NCBI GenBank assembly: GCA_963972425.1
Contig: CAXAUF010000010.1
Coordinates: 1 to 64,000, forward strand
From: Algorimicrobium sp002414705
Lineage (GTDB): Bacteria; Bacteroidota; Bacteroidia; Flavobacteriales; Flavobacteriaceae
Reading direction: 5' to 3'
DNA length: 64,000 bases
Shown here: piece by piece, positions 52,428 through 61,125 of the stretch
Layout of the letters: every line of letters starts with the position of its first letter
Numbering within the stretch: the first letter of the stretch is position 1
The notes under the pieces: model-generated
Seen by the model: only the letters and a program-made list of their open reading frames with translations
Databases searched by the model: none
What the model was told of the DNA's origin: nothing
Made by a program: the position numbers and the translations under genes

Positions 52428-53930
52428 TTATTTAATCAAATTCAAATCGTAGATTTTATCTGCAATTTTCCTATCGTTTGATAAACGCGGTAGTTTATTC
52501 TGTCCTCCTAATTTTCCTATGGATTTCATGTAATCTTGAAAGCCATTTTTATTAATCTCTGTTATTTTTAAGGGTTGTAAAACCTTACCCTTAATTAAAT
52601 CCAAATAATAACTATTTTGATTTTGAAGAGCAGCATCAATTTTTGCTGCTAATTGTGAAACATCCTCAACGTTATTCTCAAACTCTATAAACCACTCATG
52701 AAACGGTAAACCTGATTCTGGCGTAATTTGCGGCGCAACCGTAAATTCTGAAATTCGAAAATTGGTTCCTTCAATTGCTTCTTTTAACGCGTGTTCTACT
52801 TCTTTTCCAATAACATGTTCTCCGAAAGCTGAAATAAAATGTTTTATCCTTCCTGATACAATTACACGATAGGGTTTTATTGATGTAAACATAACGGTAT
52901 CTCCAACATTATAAGCCCAGAGTCCTGCGTTTGTTGAAATAATCATGACATAATTAACGCCAATTTCAACATCTTTAAGCGTTAATCTGGTTGGTTTTTT
53001 ATCGAAAAAAGTGTCAGCTGAAACAAATTCATAAAAAATCCCGGAGTTTAAAAGCAACAACATCCCTTTTTCATGCTGTTTATCTTGATAAGCGAAAAAG
53101 CCTTCGCTTGCTGGATATAACTCGATACTATCCACTTGTCTACCTATTAAATTTTCAAACTTGGCACGATAGGGTTCATAATTAACACCTCCAAAAATAA
53201 AGAGGTTGAAGTTTTTAAAAACATCACCAACCTTCTTACCTGTTTTCTGCTGAATTTTCTCAAAATACATTTGTACCCAAGATGGAATTCCAGAAATAAC
53301 AGTCATGTTTTCTGGAAGCGTTTCTTTAACAATAGCTTCAACTTTGGTTTCCCAATCTTCAATACAATTAGTTTCCCATGAAGGCATGCGGTTTTTTTGA
53401 AGATATTCTGGTACAAAATGCGCCACAATTCCTGATAAACGACCCAATTGAATACCGTTCTGTTCATGTAAAACAGGACTTCCTTGTAAAAATATCATTT
53501 TTCCAGAAACAAAATGTGAATTACCCGTTTCGTGTATGTAAGATAAAATAGCATTCCGCGCAGCCGTAACATGCGTTGGCATACTTTCTTTGGTTAACGG
53601 AATATATTTAGCGCCAGATGTGGTTCCAGATGTTTTAGCAAAATACAGGGGTTTTCCTGTCCATAACACATCTAGTTCGCCAGCAACAACCCGTTCCACA
53701 TACGGTTTTAAATCTTCGTAATCTCGGATAGGTACACGTTTAACAAAATCGGAATAATTATTAATACTTACAAAATCATGATCGGTTCCAAAAGCTGTAG
53801 AAGTTGCTTGACTAATAAGTTCCTGAAATACGTGTTCTTGTGTTTGAATAGGGTTATCAATCCACTTTTTTTCTTTTCTAATAATATAACTTGCGAATGG
53901 TTTCGCTAGTAAAGCTTTTAGTGAAACCAT
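52428..53930 (-). CDS. GH3 family adenylate-forming protein
   Basis: The 500-residue protein belongs to the GH3 family (named after plant auxin-amido synthetases, ANL superfamily). Motifs are YFAKTSGTTSGAKYIPLTKESM near 101-122 (ATP loop), IELYPASEGFFAYQ near 272-285 and the C-terminal LPFHEWFIEFE near 422. Plant members conjugate amino acids to acids; bacterial members are little studied and the substrate is unknown. It shares one base with the end of the M23 gene and lies downstream of it. Confidence 0.9.
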   Translation of the reverse strand: MVSLKALLAKPFASYIIRKEKKWIDNPIQTQEHVFQELISQATSTAFGTDHDFVSINNYSDFVKRVPIRDYEDLKPYVERVVAGELDVLWTGKPLYFAKTSGTTSGAKYIPLTKESMPTHVTAARNAILSYIHETGNSHFVSGKMIFLQGSPVLHEQNGIQLGRLSGIVAHFVPEYLQKNRMPSWETNCIEDWETKVEAIVKETLPENMTVISGIPSWVQMYFEKIQQKTGKKVGDVFKNFNLFIFGGVNYEPYRAKFENLIGRQVDSIELYPASEGFFAYQDKQHEKGMLLLLNSGIFYEFVSADTFFDKKPTRLTLKDVEIGVNYVMIISTNAGLWAYNVGDTVMFTSIKPYRVIVSGRIKHFISAFGEHVIGKEVEHALKEAIEGTNFRISEFTVAPQITPESGLPFHEWFIEFENNVEDVSQLAAKIDAALQNQNSYYLDLIKGKVLQPLKITEINKNGFQDYMKSIGKLGGQNKLPRLSNDRKIADKIYDLNLIK

Positions 53931-54799
53931 TATTTAAAGTCTATAAAATTTGTTGGATTAATTGGATATCCATCACTCCACAATTCAAAATGCAAGTGAG
54001 GCCCTGTGGTCATTTCGCCTGTATTTCCTGTTGTAGCAATCACTTCGCCAGCGGTAACAACATCACCTTGTGCTTTTGTCAGCATGGCATTGTGTTTATA
54101 AACTGAAATTAAACTCTGACTGTGTTCTAGAATAATAACATAGCCTGCTTCGGTTGTCCAATCTGCAAAAATGACGGTTCCATCTGCTGTTGCTTTTACT
54201 GGTGTGTCTGTTTCTACAACAATATCTACTGCAAAATGTTTTTCTTTAACGTTATATTCTTGAGAAATACTACCTGAAACTGGTGGAAATAATATAAAAC
54301 TGGAGTTGAGTTTTGCCGACTCAAACAAATTATATTTATCTTCTTTTTTTACTTTTTCTCGTAATAAAGAATCTTCTTTCGTTGGTGATAAATCATAGGA
54401 TTTAGCCTCTTGTCTGGTGGCTTCAATAATAGAATCCTTATTAAAATCTATTGTATCTACTTCGCCATAAAGTACTTTTTTTATGGATGAAAAATATTGT
54501 TCATTTACTGCTATTACTTGCTGTAAAGAATCTGTTTTATAATTCAATTCGGTAGCGCGCTTTTTTAGTGCTACGGATGAATAACCAGGAATATATTCCC
54601 GAAGTGGTGTAAAAGCAATTAGAATGGTTGTAGCAACAATTAAGAAAATAGCCGATAATGATAATAAAACAAACACATTCAGTCGTGTTAATTTTAAAGA
54701 TATACGCTCTTCAAAAGTATCTTCGTTTAAAACAACTAAACGGTACTTATTAAGTAGTTTCTTGGTAAACTTTCTGGGTTTCTTCTTTTTATCAGCCAT
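53930..54799 (-). CDS. M23 family metallopeptidase (peptidoglycan hydrolase)
   Basis: The 289-residue protein has a basic cytoplasmic start (MADKKKKPRKFTKK), one membrane helix (about residues 45-66), a coiled linker and a C-terminal LytM domain: KHFAVDIVVETDTPVKAT near 193 (zinc His/Asp) and MTTGPHLHFELWSD near 265 (HxH). All zinc ligands seem present, so it should be active on peptidoglycan cross-links. I start at the ATG at 54799; a GTG nine bases upstream is the alternative. It is divergent from tatA. Confidence 0.92.
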   Translation of the reverse strand: MADKKKKPRKFTKKLLNKYRLVVLNEDTFEERISLKLTRLNVFVLLSLSAIFLIVATTILIAFTPLREYIPGYSSVALKKRATELNYKTDSLQQVIAVNEQYFSSIKKVLYGEVDTIDFNKDSIIEATRQEAKSYDLSPTKEDSLLREKVKKEDKYNLFESAKLNSSFILFPPVSGSISQEYNVKEKHFAVDIVVETDTPVKATADGTVIFADWTTEAGYVIILEHSQSLISVYKHNAMLTKAQGDVVTAGEVIATTGNTGEMTTGPHLHFELWSDGYPINPTNFIDFK

Positions 54800-54917
54800 A
54801 GGTCTCACAAAATTAATTAAAATTATGGCACAATCGTATTTAGTTCATGCTAAAGTTGGTGTTAAAACGTTTATATTAAACTTTAATTATTAACTTTGTA
54901 CTTTAAAATAAAATACG

Positions 54918-55094
54918 ATGATTTCATTAAGTATATTTTTAGCCCCAGGACCATGGCAAATTGTTTTAATTGTCGTGGTTGTTTTACTGTTGTTTGGCGG
55001 TAAAAAAATCCCTGAATTAATGCGTGGTTTAGGTAGCGGAATTAAAGAATTTAAAGACGCTAGTAAAGAAGAAGAAACTGATAAAAAAGAGTAA
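54918..55094 (+). CDS. tatA: Twin-arginine translocase subunit TatA
   Basis: The 58-residue protein has a short N-terminal hydrophobic helix (IVLIVVVVLLLFGGKKIPELM) and then the amphipathic helix MRGLGSGIKEFKDA and an acidic tail, the TatA/E pattern with the FG motif before the hinge (LFGGKKIPEL). It forms the pore of the Tat export system for folded proteins. It stands alone between divergent neighbours and ends in a hairpin terminator shared with DUF4837. tatC is not in the window. Confidence 0.92.
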   Translation: MISLSIFLAPGPWQIVLIVVVVLLLFGGKKIPELMRGLGSGIKEFKDASKEEETDKKE

Positions 55095-55112
55095 TCTTTT
55101 TTAATACATACG

Positions 55113-55147
55113 AAAAAACCCAACCTGTTATCAAGTTGGGTTTTTTT
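55113..55147. terminator. Bidirectional terminator between tatA and the DUF4837 gene
   Basis: AAAAAACCCAAC (55113-55124) pairs with GTTGGGTTTTTT (55135-55146) around a ten-base loop. T runs occur on both strands after the stem, so it can end tatA on the plus strand and the DUF4837 gene on the minus strand. Confidence 0.88.
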
Positions 55148-55169
55148 GTATTTTGTAATGACTATATTT

Positions 55170-56147
55170 TTACTGAAAATCTATCGATTTAATAATCGCT
55201 TCCAACTCAAACATATAGTCGCGCTTTTCAACTGAAGGTGCAAAAGCAAAACCTTCAATTACTAATAGTCTATTATTGGCTTTATCATCTATAACATAGT
55301 TAACAAATGGCCCAGACATAAAGGCATTTTTTACATCCCAAATTCCTCTAGTTTCAATGGCTGGTTTATCATTTATAGTTGTTTTTGCTAAAAACGGCGT
55401 GTAAGCATCTTCGGTTATCATAAACGAACCATCTAGAGGTCCAGGAATGTGTACTTTTCCAATGGAATCTCTCATTTTAATTATCTGACTAACAACACTA
55501 TCATTATCTTTAATGCCATTGTAAGGCAACTCATACAATAAAATATTGGTAGTTCCTGTGGTAATATCTTTACGAATCCAGTAGAACTTTCCGTCTTCTG
55601 TAGCAATTCTATAAGCTGATGGAAATTTAATAGTAATTCCAAGTTTTTCTTTTATGGTATTATTTTCATGAACAGATAATTTAATACGACGCTGTTGTTC
55701 TTTTATTTCTTCATTTTTTAAAGCCATAACAATTTGTTCGGCATTGTCTCTTAATTGTTGTGAAATGATATCATTAGATTTCCCTGAAACAACTACAACG
55801 CGTTGTGGTCTGGCAAATAGATTATTAGCAATTTTTACATTTGATGAATCGCTTTTTTCAATTTTTAAAACAATACGACTTTGTTGTGCAAAACCCGTAA
55901 AAACAACTGGTGGAAGCTGACTTAAAATAAAAAGCGGTTCGTCCTGCGGTAAGCCATGAACTGGTGCAGCTAAAATACTTCGTATGGTTTCTCCTATTTC
56001 CCCTTCCCATAAATCATTATCTATAACAACTGATAAATTATTAATTTTACCGGAAGATTGTGACAATATGCGTTTATTTGAAGATTTACCTTCGTTACAT
56101 GACGTCATTACTAGGAATGACAAGAAAACAAGTAAAAATTTTTGCAT
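55170..56147 (-). CDS. DUF4837 family lipoprotein
   Basis: The 325-residue protein has a lipoprotein signal (MQKFLLVFLSFLVMTSCNEG, Cys at 17) and matches the DUF4837 family, a Bacteroidota group of unknown function. Conserved-looking stretches are LWEGEIGETIRSILAAPVHGLPQDEP near 47-72 and GIWDVKNAFMSGPFVNYVID near 271. It follows the LysM transglycosylase by 22 bases in the same direction and probably shares its promoter, so a role in the envelope is expected. Confidence 0.88.
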   Translation of the reverse strand: MQKFLLVFLSFLVMTSCNEGKSSNKRILSQSSGKINNLSVVIDNDLWEGEIGETIRSILAAPVHGLPQDEPLFILSQLPPVVFTGFAQQSRIVLKIEKSDSSNVKIANNLFARPQRVVVVSGKSNDIISQQLRDNAEQIVMALKNEEIKEQQRRIKLSVHENNTIKEKLGITIKFPSAYRIATEDGKFYWIRKDITTGTTNILLYELPYNGIKDNDSVVSQIIKMRDSIGKVHIPGPLDGSFMITEDAYTPFLAKTTINDKPAIETRGIWDVKNAFMSGPFVNYVIDDKANNRLLVIEGFAFAPSVEKRDYMFELEAIIKSIDFQ

Positions 56148-56169
56148 GATAATAAGAAGTTTATATTAA

Positions 56170-57768
56170 TTAGCCTTTGGAAAGTTTTAATGTCATTCCT
56201 GGTTTTAAATTATTACTGCTAATATCGTTCCAATCTCGAATATTTTGAACAGAAATACCTGGGAATTTTTGCGAAATACTCCAAAGGGAATCACCACGCT
56301 TTACAATATAAGTGTTTGGTGTTGATTTAGAGCTGGTTGAGCTAGTTGTTGAACTACTCGTTTTGGCGACTGGATTTCTTGGATAAATAGTTAAACGTTG
56401 CCCAATTCGCAAATTATTACTTCGTAATCCATTCCATTGTTTTATTTGACTGACACGAACACCATATTTTCTAGCTATTAAACCTAAATAATCGCCAGAT
56501 TTTACTTTATAACGGACTTTACTTTCACTTTCAAAAAACTGTGGTAATGGTTTTTCTTTTGCATCAAATTCCGTTTTTGCTGCTGTGTAAATCGTACTTT
56601 CATTTGCAACAAAAGTGCCTACAGCTGTAATTGGCAAACGCAAGGCATAATTTTCTGCAGGAATAAATGGTATAATATCCAATTTATAGGACGGATTTAA
56701 AAACTGCAACTCTTCCATATTAACACCTGTAGCCTCAGACACTTGATCTAACGTAATCATTTGTTTTACACGAATAGTATCTGTTTCAAAATGATGAAAT
56801 GCTGGCTTTTCAGCAACTAATCCGTGTTCTTCAGCATACTCAAAAATATACATAGTAGCTAAAAAAGCGGGAAGATATCCTGCTGTTTCTCGTGGTAAAT
56901 TATGGCGAATATTCCAGTAATTCTCATAACCACCAGAACGTCTAATGGCCTTTAACACATTTCCTGGTCCTGAATTATAAGCTGCTAATGCTAAATCCCA
57001 GTCGCCAAACGTGGCATATAAAGCTGATAAATATTTTGCTGCTGCTTTCGTGGATTTTATAGGATCGCTACGTTCATCCACATAACTACTCACATTTAAA
57101 CCATATTCTTTTCCGGTTGCAAACATAAACTGCCATAAACCTGTTGCACCAACTCGCGATCTTGCTCTGGGTTTTAAAGCAGATTCCACGATAGCTAAAT
57201 ATTTAACTTCTAAAGGAACGTCTTCTGCATCTAGTTCTTGTTCAAACATGGGAAAGTAAAAATGACTCAAACCCATGATTCGTTCAAAATAACCACGCCT
57301 GTTTTTTAAAAACCCTTTAATTACGCTTTCTAAAGATGGATTATAAGCAATATTAAAAGGTGTTTTAGCATTTAACCGTTCCAAACGTGCTTTTAATGTA
57401 TCAGTTGGTAATTCTGGAAAATAAACTTCTTTGTAATCTAACTCTGAAATAACATTATAAAGCGTATCGTACAAAGCATTACTGTATAGTTCTTCGCGCC
57501 ATTTTTGGTCTAATTCCGCAGTAAATTCTAAATCTGTTAGCGATTTAAGATCTACTGAATCTGTTTCAACTTCAATTTGTTTGTTATAAACCTGTTGACC
57601 ATCAACTATAGTGTCCTTTTTATATGTTTCAGCAGCTTCTAACGGTTGAGACGGAATATGGGTTTTTACAACTTTCTTTGGAATAGAATCTTGCGCATAT
57701 ATCATTCCGACAGAAAAAATCACTGTAAAAAGGCTTAAAGCGACTTTCTTTTTAGTTATACAGTTCAC
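56170..57768 (-). CDS. Lytic transglycosylase with two LysM domains (MltD-like)
   Basis: The 532-residue exported protein (signal peptide to about MIYAQ, start GTG at 57768) has a GH23 lytic transglycosylase domain near 165-320: the catalytic Glu is in YLAIVESALKPRARSRVGATGLWQF near 190, and the AAYNSGPGNVLKAIRR and ETAGYLPAF motifs follow. Two LysM repeats near 400-445 (KVRYKVKSGDYLGLIARKYG) and 485-530 (IVKRGDSLWSISQKFPG) bind peptidoglycan. It cuts glycan strands in the wall and lies between pgk and DUF4837. Confidence 0.94.
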   Translation of the reverse strand: MNCITKKKVALSLFTVIFSVGMIYAQDSIPKKVVKTHIPSQPLEAAETYKKDTIVDGQQVYNKQIEVETDSVDLKSLTDLEFTAELDQKWREELYSNALYDTLYNVISELDYKEVYFPELPTDTLKARLERLNAKTPFNIAYNPSLESVIKGFLKNRRGYFERIMGLSHFYFPMFEQELDAEDVPLEVKYLAIVESALKPRARSRVGATGLWQFMFATGKEYGLNVSSYVDERSDPIKSTKAAAKYLSALYATFGDWDLALAAYNSGPGNVLKAIRRSGGYENYWNIRHNLPRETAGYLPAFLATMYIFEYAEEHGLVAEKPAFHHFETDTIRVKQMITLDQVSEATGVNMEELQFLNPSYKLDIIPFIPAENYALRLPITAVGTFVANESTIYTAAKTEFDAKEKPLPQFFESESKVRYKVKSGDYLGLIARKYGVRVSQIKQWNGLRSNNLRIGQRLTIYPRNPVAKTSSSTTSSTSSKSTPNTYIVKRGDSLWSISQKFPGISVQNIRDWNDISSNNLKPGMTLKLSKG

Positions 57769-57804
57769 GTATTTAGGTTTTAAAATTTGGGATGTTATTT
57801 TATA

Positions 57805-58992
57805 TTATTCTAAAATTGCAGCAATTCCAGGAAGTGTTTTACCTTCTAGACTTTCTAACATAGCGCCTCCTCCAGTGCTTACGTAACTAACTTGATCATC
57901 AAAACCAAATTGCTTTACAGCTGCAACAGAATCGCCTCCTCCTACTAACGAAAAAGCACCTTCTTTTGTTGCCTCTGCAATGGCATAACCTAATGCTATT
58001 GTGCCTTTTGCAAAGTTTGGCATTTCAAAAACACCAAGCGGTCCATTCCATAATATGGTTTTAGATTCTTTAACCACTTGTGCGAAATTTTCTTCAGTTA
58101 CAGGACCAACATCCAATCCCATCCAACCATCTGGAATTTCGTTTACTGCACAAGTATTAGTGTGTGCATTATTATCAAAAGCATCTGCTATAATGGCGTC
58201 TACAGGTAAATGGACTTGTACATTTTTAAGTTTAGCTTTTTCTAAAATGGCATTAGCAAGTTCCATTTTGTCATCTTCCACAAGGGAATTTCCTATGTTA
58301 CCACCTTGGGCTTTTATGAAGGTAAATGTCATACCACCTCCAATAATTAAATGATCAATCTTGTCTAAAATATTATCAATAATCGTAATTTTACTGGATA
58401 CTTTTGCACCTCCTAAAATAGCACATACAGGCTTTTCACCCGTATTCATAACTTTATCAATACTTTTTATTTCTTGTGCTAACAAATAACCAAAACACTT
58501 ATTGCCAGGAAAAAATTTAGCTACAATAGTGGTGGATGCATGCGCTCTATGAGCTGTTCCAAAAGCATCATTCACATAAATATCTCCTAATTTAGCTAAT
58601 TGATTTGCAAAATCTTCATTTCCAGACGTTTCTTCTTCGTGAAAACGTAAATTTTCTAATAAAATAATCTGACCTGGTTCTAATTTATTTACAGCGTTTT
58701 CAGCCTCTTCACCCACGCAATTAGGAACAAATATTACTTCAACTCCTAAAATATCTTCTACTTTATCAGCAATATGCTTTAATGAAAATTTATGCTCAAC
58801 ACCTTTTGGTCTGCCTAAATGCGACATTAATACACAACTTCCGCCATCTTCTAAAATCTTAATAATTGTTGGTTTTGCCGCAAGAATACGTGTGGTATCA
58901 CCAACATTGAGGTTATCGTCTAAAGGCACATTAAAATCTACACGAATTAAGGCTTTTTTGTTTTCAAAATTAAAATCATCTAATGTTTTCAT
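57805..58992 (-). CDS. pgk: Phosphoglycerate kinase
   Basis: The glycolytic enzyme transfers phosphate from 1,3-bisphosphoglycerate to ADP. The 395-residue protein has KALIRVDFNVPLDDNLNVGD near 13-32, SHLGRPKG near 58, LENLRFHEEETSGNE near 111, FGTAHRAHASTTIVA near 139, LGGAKVSSKITIIDNIL near 193 and the end GGGDSVAAVKQFG plus STGGGAMLESLEGK. It is complete. A -7 box lies 57 bases upstream, and no partner gene follows closely in a glycolytic operon. Confidence 0.97.
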   Translation of the reverse strand: MKTLDDFNFENKKALIRVDFNVPLDDNLNVGDTTRILAAKPTIIKILEDGGSCVLMSHLGRPKGVEHKFSLKHIADKVEDILGVEVIFVPNCVGEEAENAVNKLEPGQIILLENLRFHEEETSGNEDFANQLAKLGDIYVNDAFGTAHRAHASTTIVAKFFPGNKCFGYLLAQEIKSIDKVMNTGEKPVCAILGGAKVSSKITIIDNILDKIDHLIIGGGMTFTFIKAQGGNIGNSLVEDDKMELANAILEKAKLKNVQVHLPVDAIIADAFDNNAHTNTCAVNEIPDGWMGLDVGPVTEENFAQVVKESKTILWNGPLGVFEMPNFAKGTIALGYAIAEATKEGAFSLVGGGDSVAAVKQFGFDDQVSYVSTGGGAMLESLEGKTLPGIAAILE

Positions 58993-59048
58993 ATTGAAAT
59001 TGTTGTATAATTTTTTAAATTAAAATTTTATTTAATATCAAAGTTTCA

Positions 59049-59056
59049 CAAATATA
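59049..59056 (-). promoter_or_regulatory. -7 promoter element of pgk
   Basis: On the minus strand TATATTTG, 56 bases before the pgk ATG. No clear TTG at -33. The rest of the 187-base gap to holB shows only AT-rich sequence. Confidence 0.45.
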
Positions 59057-59167
59057 TATTTTTCAGCTAATACTAACTTAAATTTTAGGCTTACTTTAAT
59101 AGTATTCTATCAAATTAAAAGCGCCTTTCTTTTAAAGTCTGTTCCATAAAAAATGAAAAAAAATATG

Positions 59168-59175
59168 TAGGTTTG
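59168..59175 (+). promoter_or_regulatory. -7 promoter element at the holB start
   Basis: TAGGTTTG matches TAnnTTTG and ends four bases before the ATG at 59180. If used, the mRNA would start at or within the first codon, giving a leaderless transcript. There is no -33 TTG, so the call is tentative. Confidence 0.3.
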
Positions 59176-59179
59176 CTAT

Positions 59180-60334
59180 ATGCTATTTAGTGATATTCTA
59201 GGTCAGGAACATATAAAAAATCATTTAACTCAAAGTGCTGATAACAGCCGAATTCCGCATGCACAATTGTTTGTGGGACCAGAAGGGTCAGGTACTTTAC
59301 CTATGGCTATTGCCTATGCGCAATATATACTTTGTAAGAATACTCAAGGCGAAAACACTAGCGGAAACGACGCTTGTAATATTAAGTTTAAAAATTTTGG
59401 TCATCCTGATTTACATTTTGCTTTTCCTGTAGCAACCAATCAAAAAATTAAAAAACACCCTGTTTCAAGTCATTTTTTAGAAGAATGGCGTGAATTATTA
59501 ACCCAACAACCGTATGGAAATTTATTTGATTGGTACAAAAAATTAGGTATAGAAAAAAAGCAAGGACGTATAGGTGTAGACGAAGCTAAAGAAATTGTAA
59601 AAGATTTAACCTTAAAGTCTTATGAAGGTGGTTATAAAATAACCATTATTTGGATGGCAGAAAAAATGAACACGGAAGCTGCTAATAAATTGCTAAAACT
59701 GATTGAAGAGCCACCAAATAAAACCATTTTCATATTAATTGCTGAAGATGAAGAGCAACTAATTAGTACCATAAGATCGCGTTGTCAAGTATTACATTTT
59801 CCACCTCTTCCTGAAGATGTTATTACAGAAGGTTTAATAAATAGCTATCAAATTGAAGCGCCTATTGCAGCAAAAATAGCGCATCAAGCACACGGTAATT
59901 ATAACAAAGCATGTGATTTGGTATATCATGATAGTGAAGACACCCAATTTGAAACCTGGTTTATTTTCTGGATTCGGAGTGCATTTAAAGCTAAAGGGAA
60001 TAAAGCTGCCATTCATGATTTAATTTCATGGAGTGAGGATATTGCTAAAACAGGACGAGAAACACAAAAACAGTTTTTACAATTTTGTTTAAATTTTTTC
60101 CGTCAAGCTATGTTACTAAATTATGGTGCAGAAGATTTGGTTTTCCTGGAACCAAAAACAGATGGTTTTAAGTTGAAAAATTTTGCGCCTTTTGTTCATG
60201 GAAATAATATTCTAGATATTTCAAATGAAATTCAAGATGCTATTTACCATATAGAACGAAACGGAAATGCTAAAATTATTCTAACAGATTTATCTATTAA
60301 ACTCACGCGTTTATTACATAAAAAAGCCAGCTAA
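59180..60334 (+). CDS. holB: DNA polymerase III subunit delta'
   Basis: This clamp-loader subunit helps open and close the sliding clamp. The 384-residue AAA+ protein begins MLFSDILGQEHIKNHLTQS, contains HAQLFVGPEGSGTLPMAIAYAQ near 27-48 (a degenerate P-loop, as usual for delta'), then IGVDEAKEIVKDL, KMNTEAANKLLKLIEEPP near 163-180 and the sensor STIRSRCQVLHFPPL near 196. The short C-terminal domain is helical. It is a single gene between divergent pgk and convergent OmpH-like genes. Confidence 0.92.
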   Translation: MLFSDILGQEHIKNHLTQSADNSRIPHAQLFVGPEGSGTLPMAIAYAQYILCKNTQGENTSGNDACNIKFKNFGHPDLHFAFPVATNQKIKKHPVSSHFLEEWRELLTQQPYGNLFDWYKKLGIEKKQGRIGVDEAKEIVKDLTLKSYEGGYKITIIWMAEKMNTEAANKLLKLIEEPPNKTIFILIAEDEEQLISTIRSRCQVLHFPPLPEDVITEGLINSYQIEAPIAAKIAHQAHGNYNKACDLVYHDSEDTQFETWFIFWIRSAFKAKGNKAAIHDLISWSEDIAKTGRETQKQFLQFCLNFFRQAMLLNYGAEDLVFLEPKTDGFKLKNFAPFVHGNNILDISNEIQDAIYHIERNGNAKIILTDLSIKLTRLLHKKAS

Positions 60335-60347
60335 ATAATAACTGGCT
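60319..60347 (-). terminator. Hairpin terminator for the OmpH-like gene
   Basis: On the minus strand AGCCAG (60342-60347) pairs with CTGGCT (60325-60330) around an 11-base loop, followed by a run of T. It sits inside the 3' end of the convergent holB gene, 25 bases after the OmpH-like stop codon. Confidence 0.65.
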
Positions 60348-60371
60348 CATAAATTTTATAACCTATAAACC

Positions 60372-60893
60372 TTATTCTGGTTTCTTATAGTTAGCATTTA
60401 AAGCTGCTAAAATCTCTTTTGTTAAGTCATTTTTTTCATCACCATACATAACACTTCCTGCTTCATTACTACCTAAAATGTAAGTGTAGCCATTTTTCTT
60501 ACCGTAATCTTTTACGTAATCACGTACCTTTTTAATTAGTGTATCAATAGTTTGTTGACTTTCCTCTTGAATTGTACTTTCTTCCAATTGAATACGTTGT
60601 TGTAACATTTGCTGTTTCTGACCTAAAGCTTGGTATTCAGCTTGCGCTTGATCTTGTTTCATACCTTGCGCTTTTAGTTGAAAGGCTTGCGCTTCTTGTT
60701 GAAAAGCTTGACCAATACTATCAGTTCTTTTTTGAAATGCTTCAATTTTAGTTTTGAATTTAGCTTCAATATCTATTTTTTCTTGGTAGTCATTTACCAA
60801 GTCTTTATTATTTACAAAACCTATTTTTTGACTTTCGGTATTGCAAGACATTAGTGTTAAAAATAATAAGAATACTACGAATATGTTTTTCAT
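60372..60893 (-). CDS. OmpH/Skp family periplasmic chaperone-like lipoprotein
   Basis: The 173-residue protein has a lipoprotein signal (FLLFLTLMSCNTE, Cys at 17), then KIGFVNNKDLVNDY as in Skp/OmpH and a long Gln/Glu-rich coiled coil (about 35-125), ending in the small beta piece YTYILGSNEAGSVMYGDEKNDLT. Skp-like proteins hold unfolded outer-membrane proteins in the periplasm. Here the lipid anchor would tether it. A strong promoter lies upstream; it is monocistronic. Confidence 0.9.
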   Translation of the reverse strand: MKNIFVVFLLFLTLMSCNTESQKIGFVNNKDLVNDYQEKIDIEAKFKTKIEAFQKRTDSIGQAFQQEAQAFQLKAQGMKQDQAQAEYQALGQKQQMLQQRIQLEESTIQEESQQTIDTLIKKVRDYVKDYGKKNGYTYILGSNEAGSVMYGDEKNDLTKEILAALNANYKKPE

Positions 60894-60922
60894 GATCTGA
60901 TTTTTAATTTTTTAAATCGGCA

Positions 60923-60955
60923 CAAATGTAATAAAGTAAATAGATTGTTTTTCAA
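60923..60955 (-). promoter_or_regulatory. Promoter of the OmpH-like gene
   Basis: On the minus strand TTG (60953-60955) and TACATTTG (60923-60930) are 22 bases apart, a good match to the Bacteroidota consensus, 29 bases before the ATG at 60893. Confidence 0.6.
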
Positions 60956-60985
60956 AAAGACGAAAATTTTACACTATAGTATAAA

Positions 60986-61011
60986 GTTATTAAAAAATAA
61001 TTTTTAATAAC
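60986..61011. repeat. Perfect AT-only inverted repeat
   Basis: GTTATTAAAAA and TTTTTAATAAC form an 11-base stem with a four-base loop, upstream of the OmpH-like promoter and 115 bases after the methyltransferase stop. It may be a weak terminator or a DNA-bending site. The rest of 60894-61125 holds the promoter and a small hairpin at the methyltransferase stop (61111-61131). Confidence 0.5.
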
Positions 61012-61125
61012 TAATACTGATCAAAAAGTGATTATTTATTTAGTGTTTTAAAGGCGTTTTAAAAATTTTGCAACAACAAACGTCTCACGCGTTTAAAACA
61101 TGCTTATTTTGCTTAAAATTGCGTT

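Noticed and set aside
58001..58354. 117-codon open frame on the plus strand inside pgk
   Set aside because: It is antisense to a well-conserved gene in full length and has no recognisable motif; the openness follows from the codon bias of pgk.
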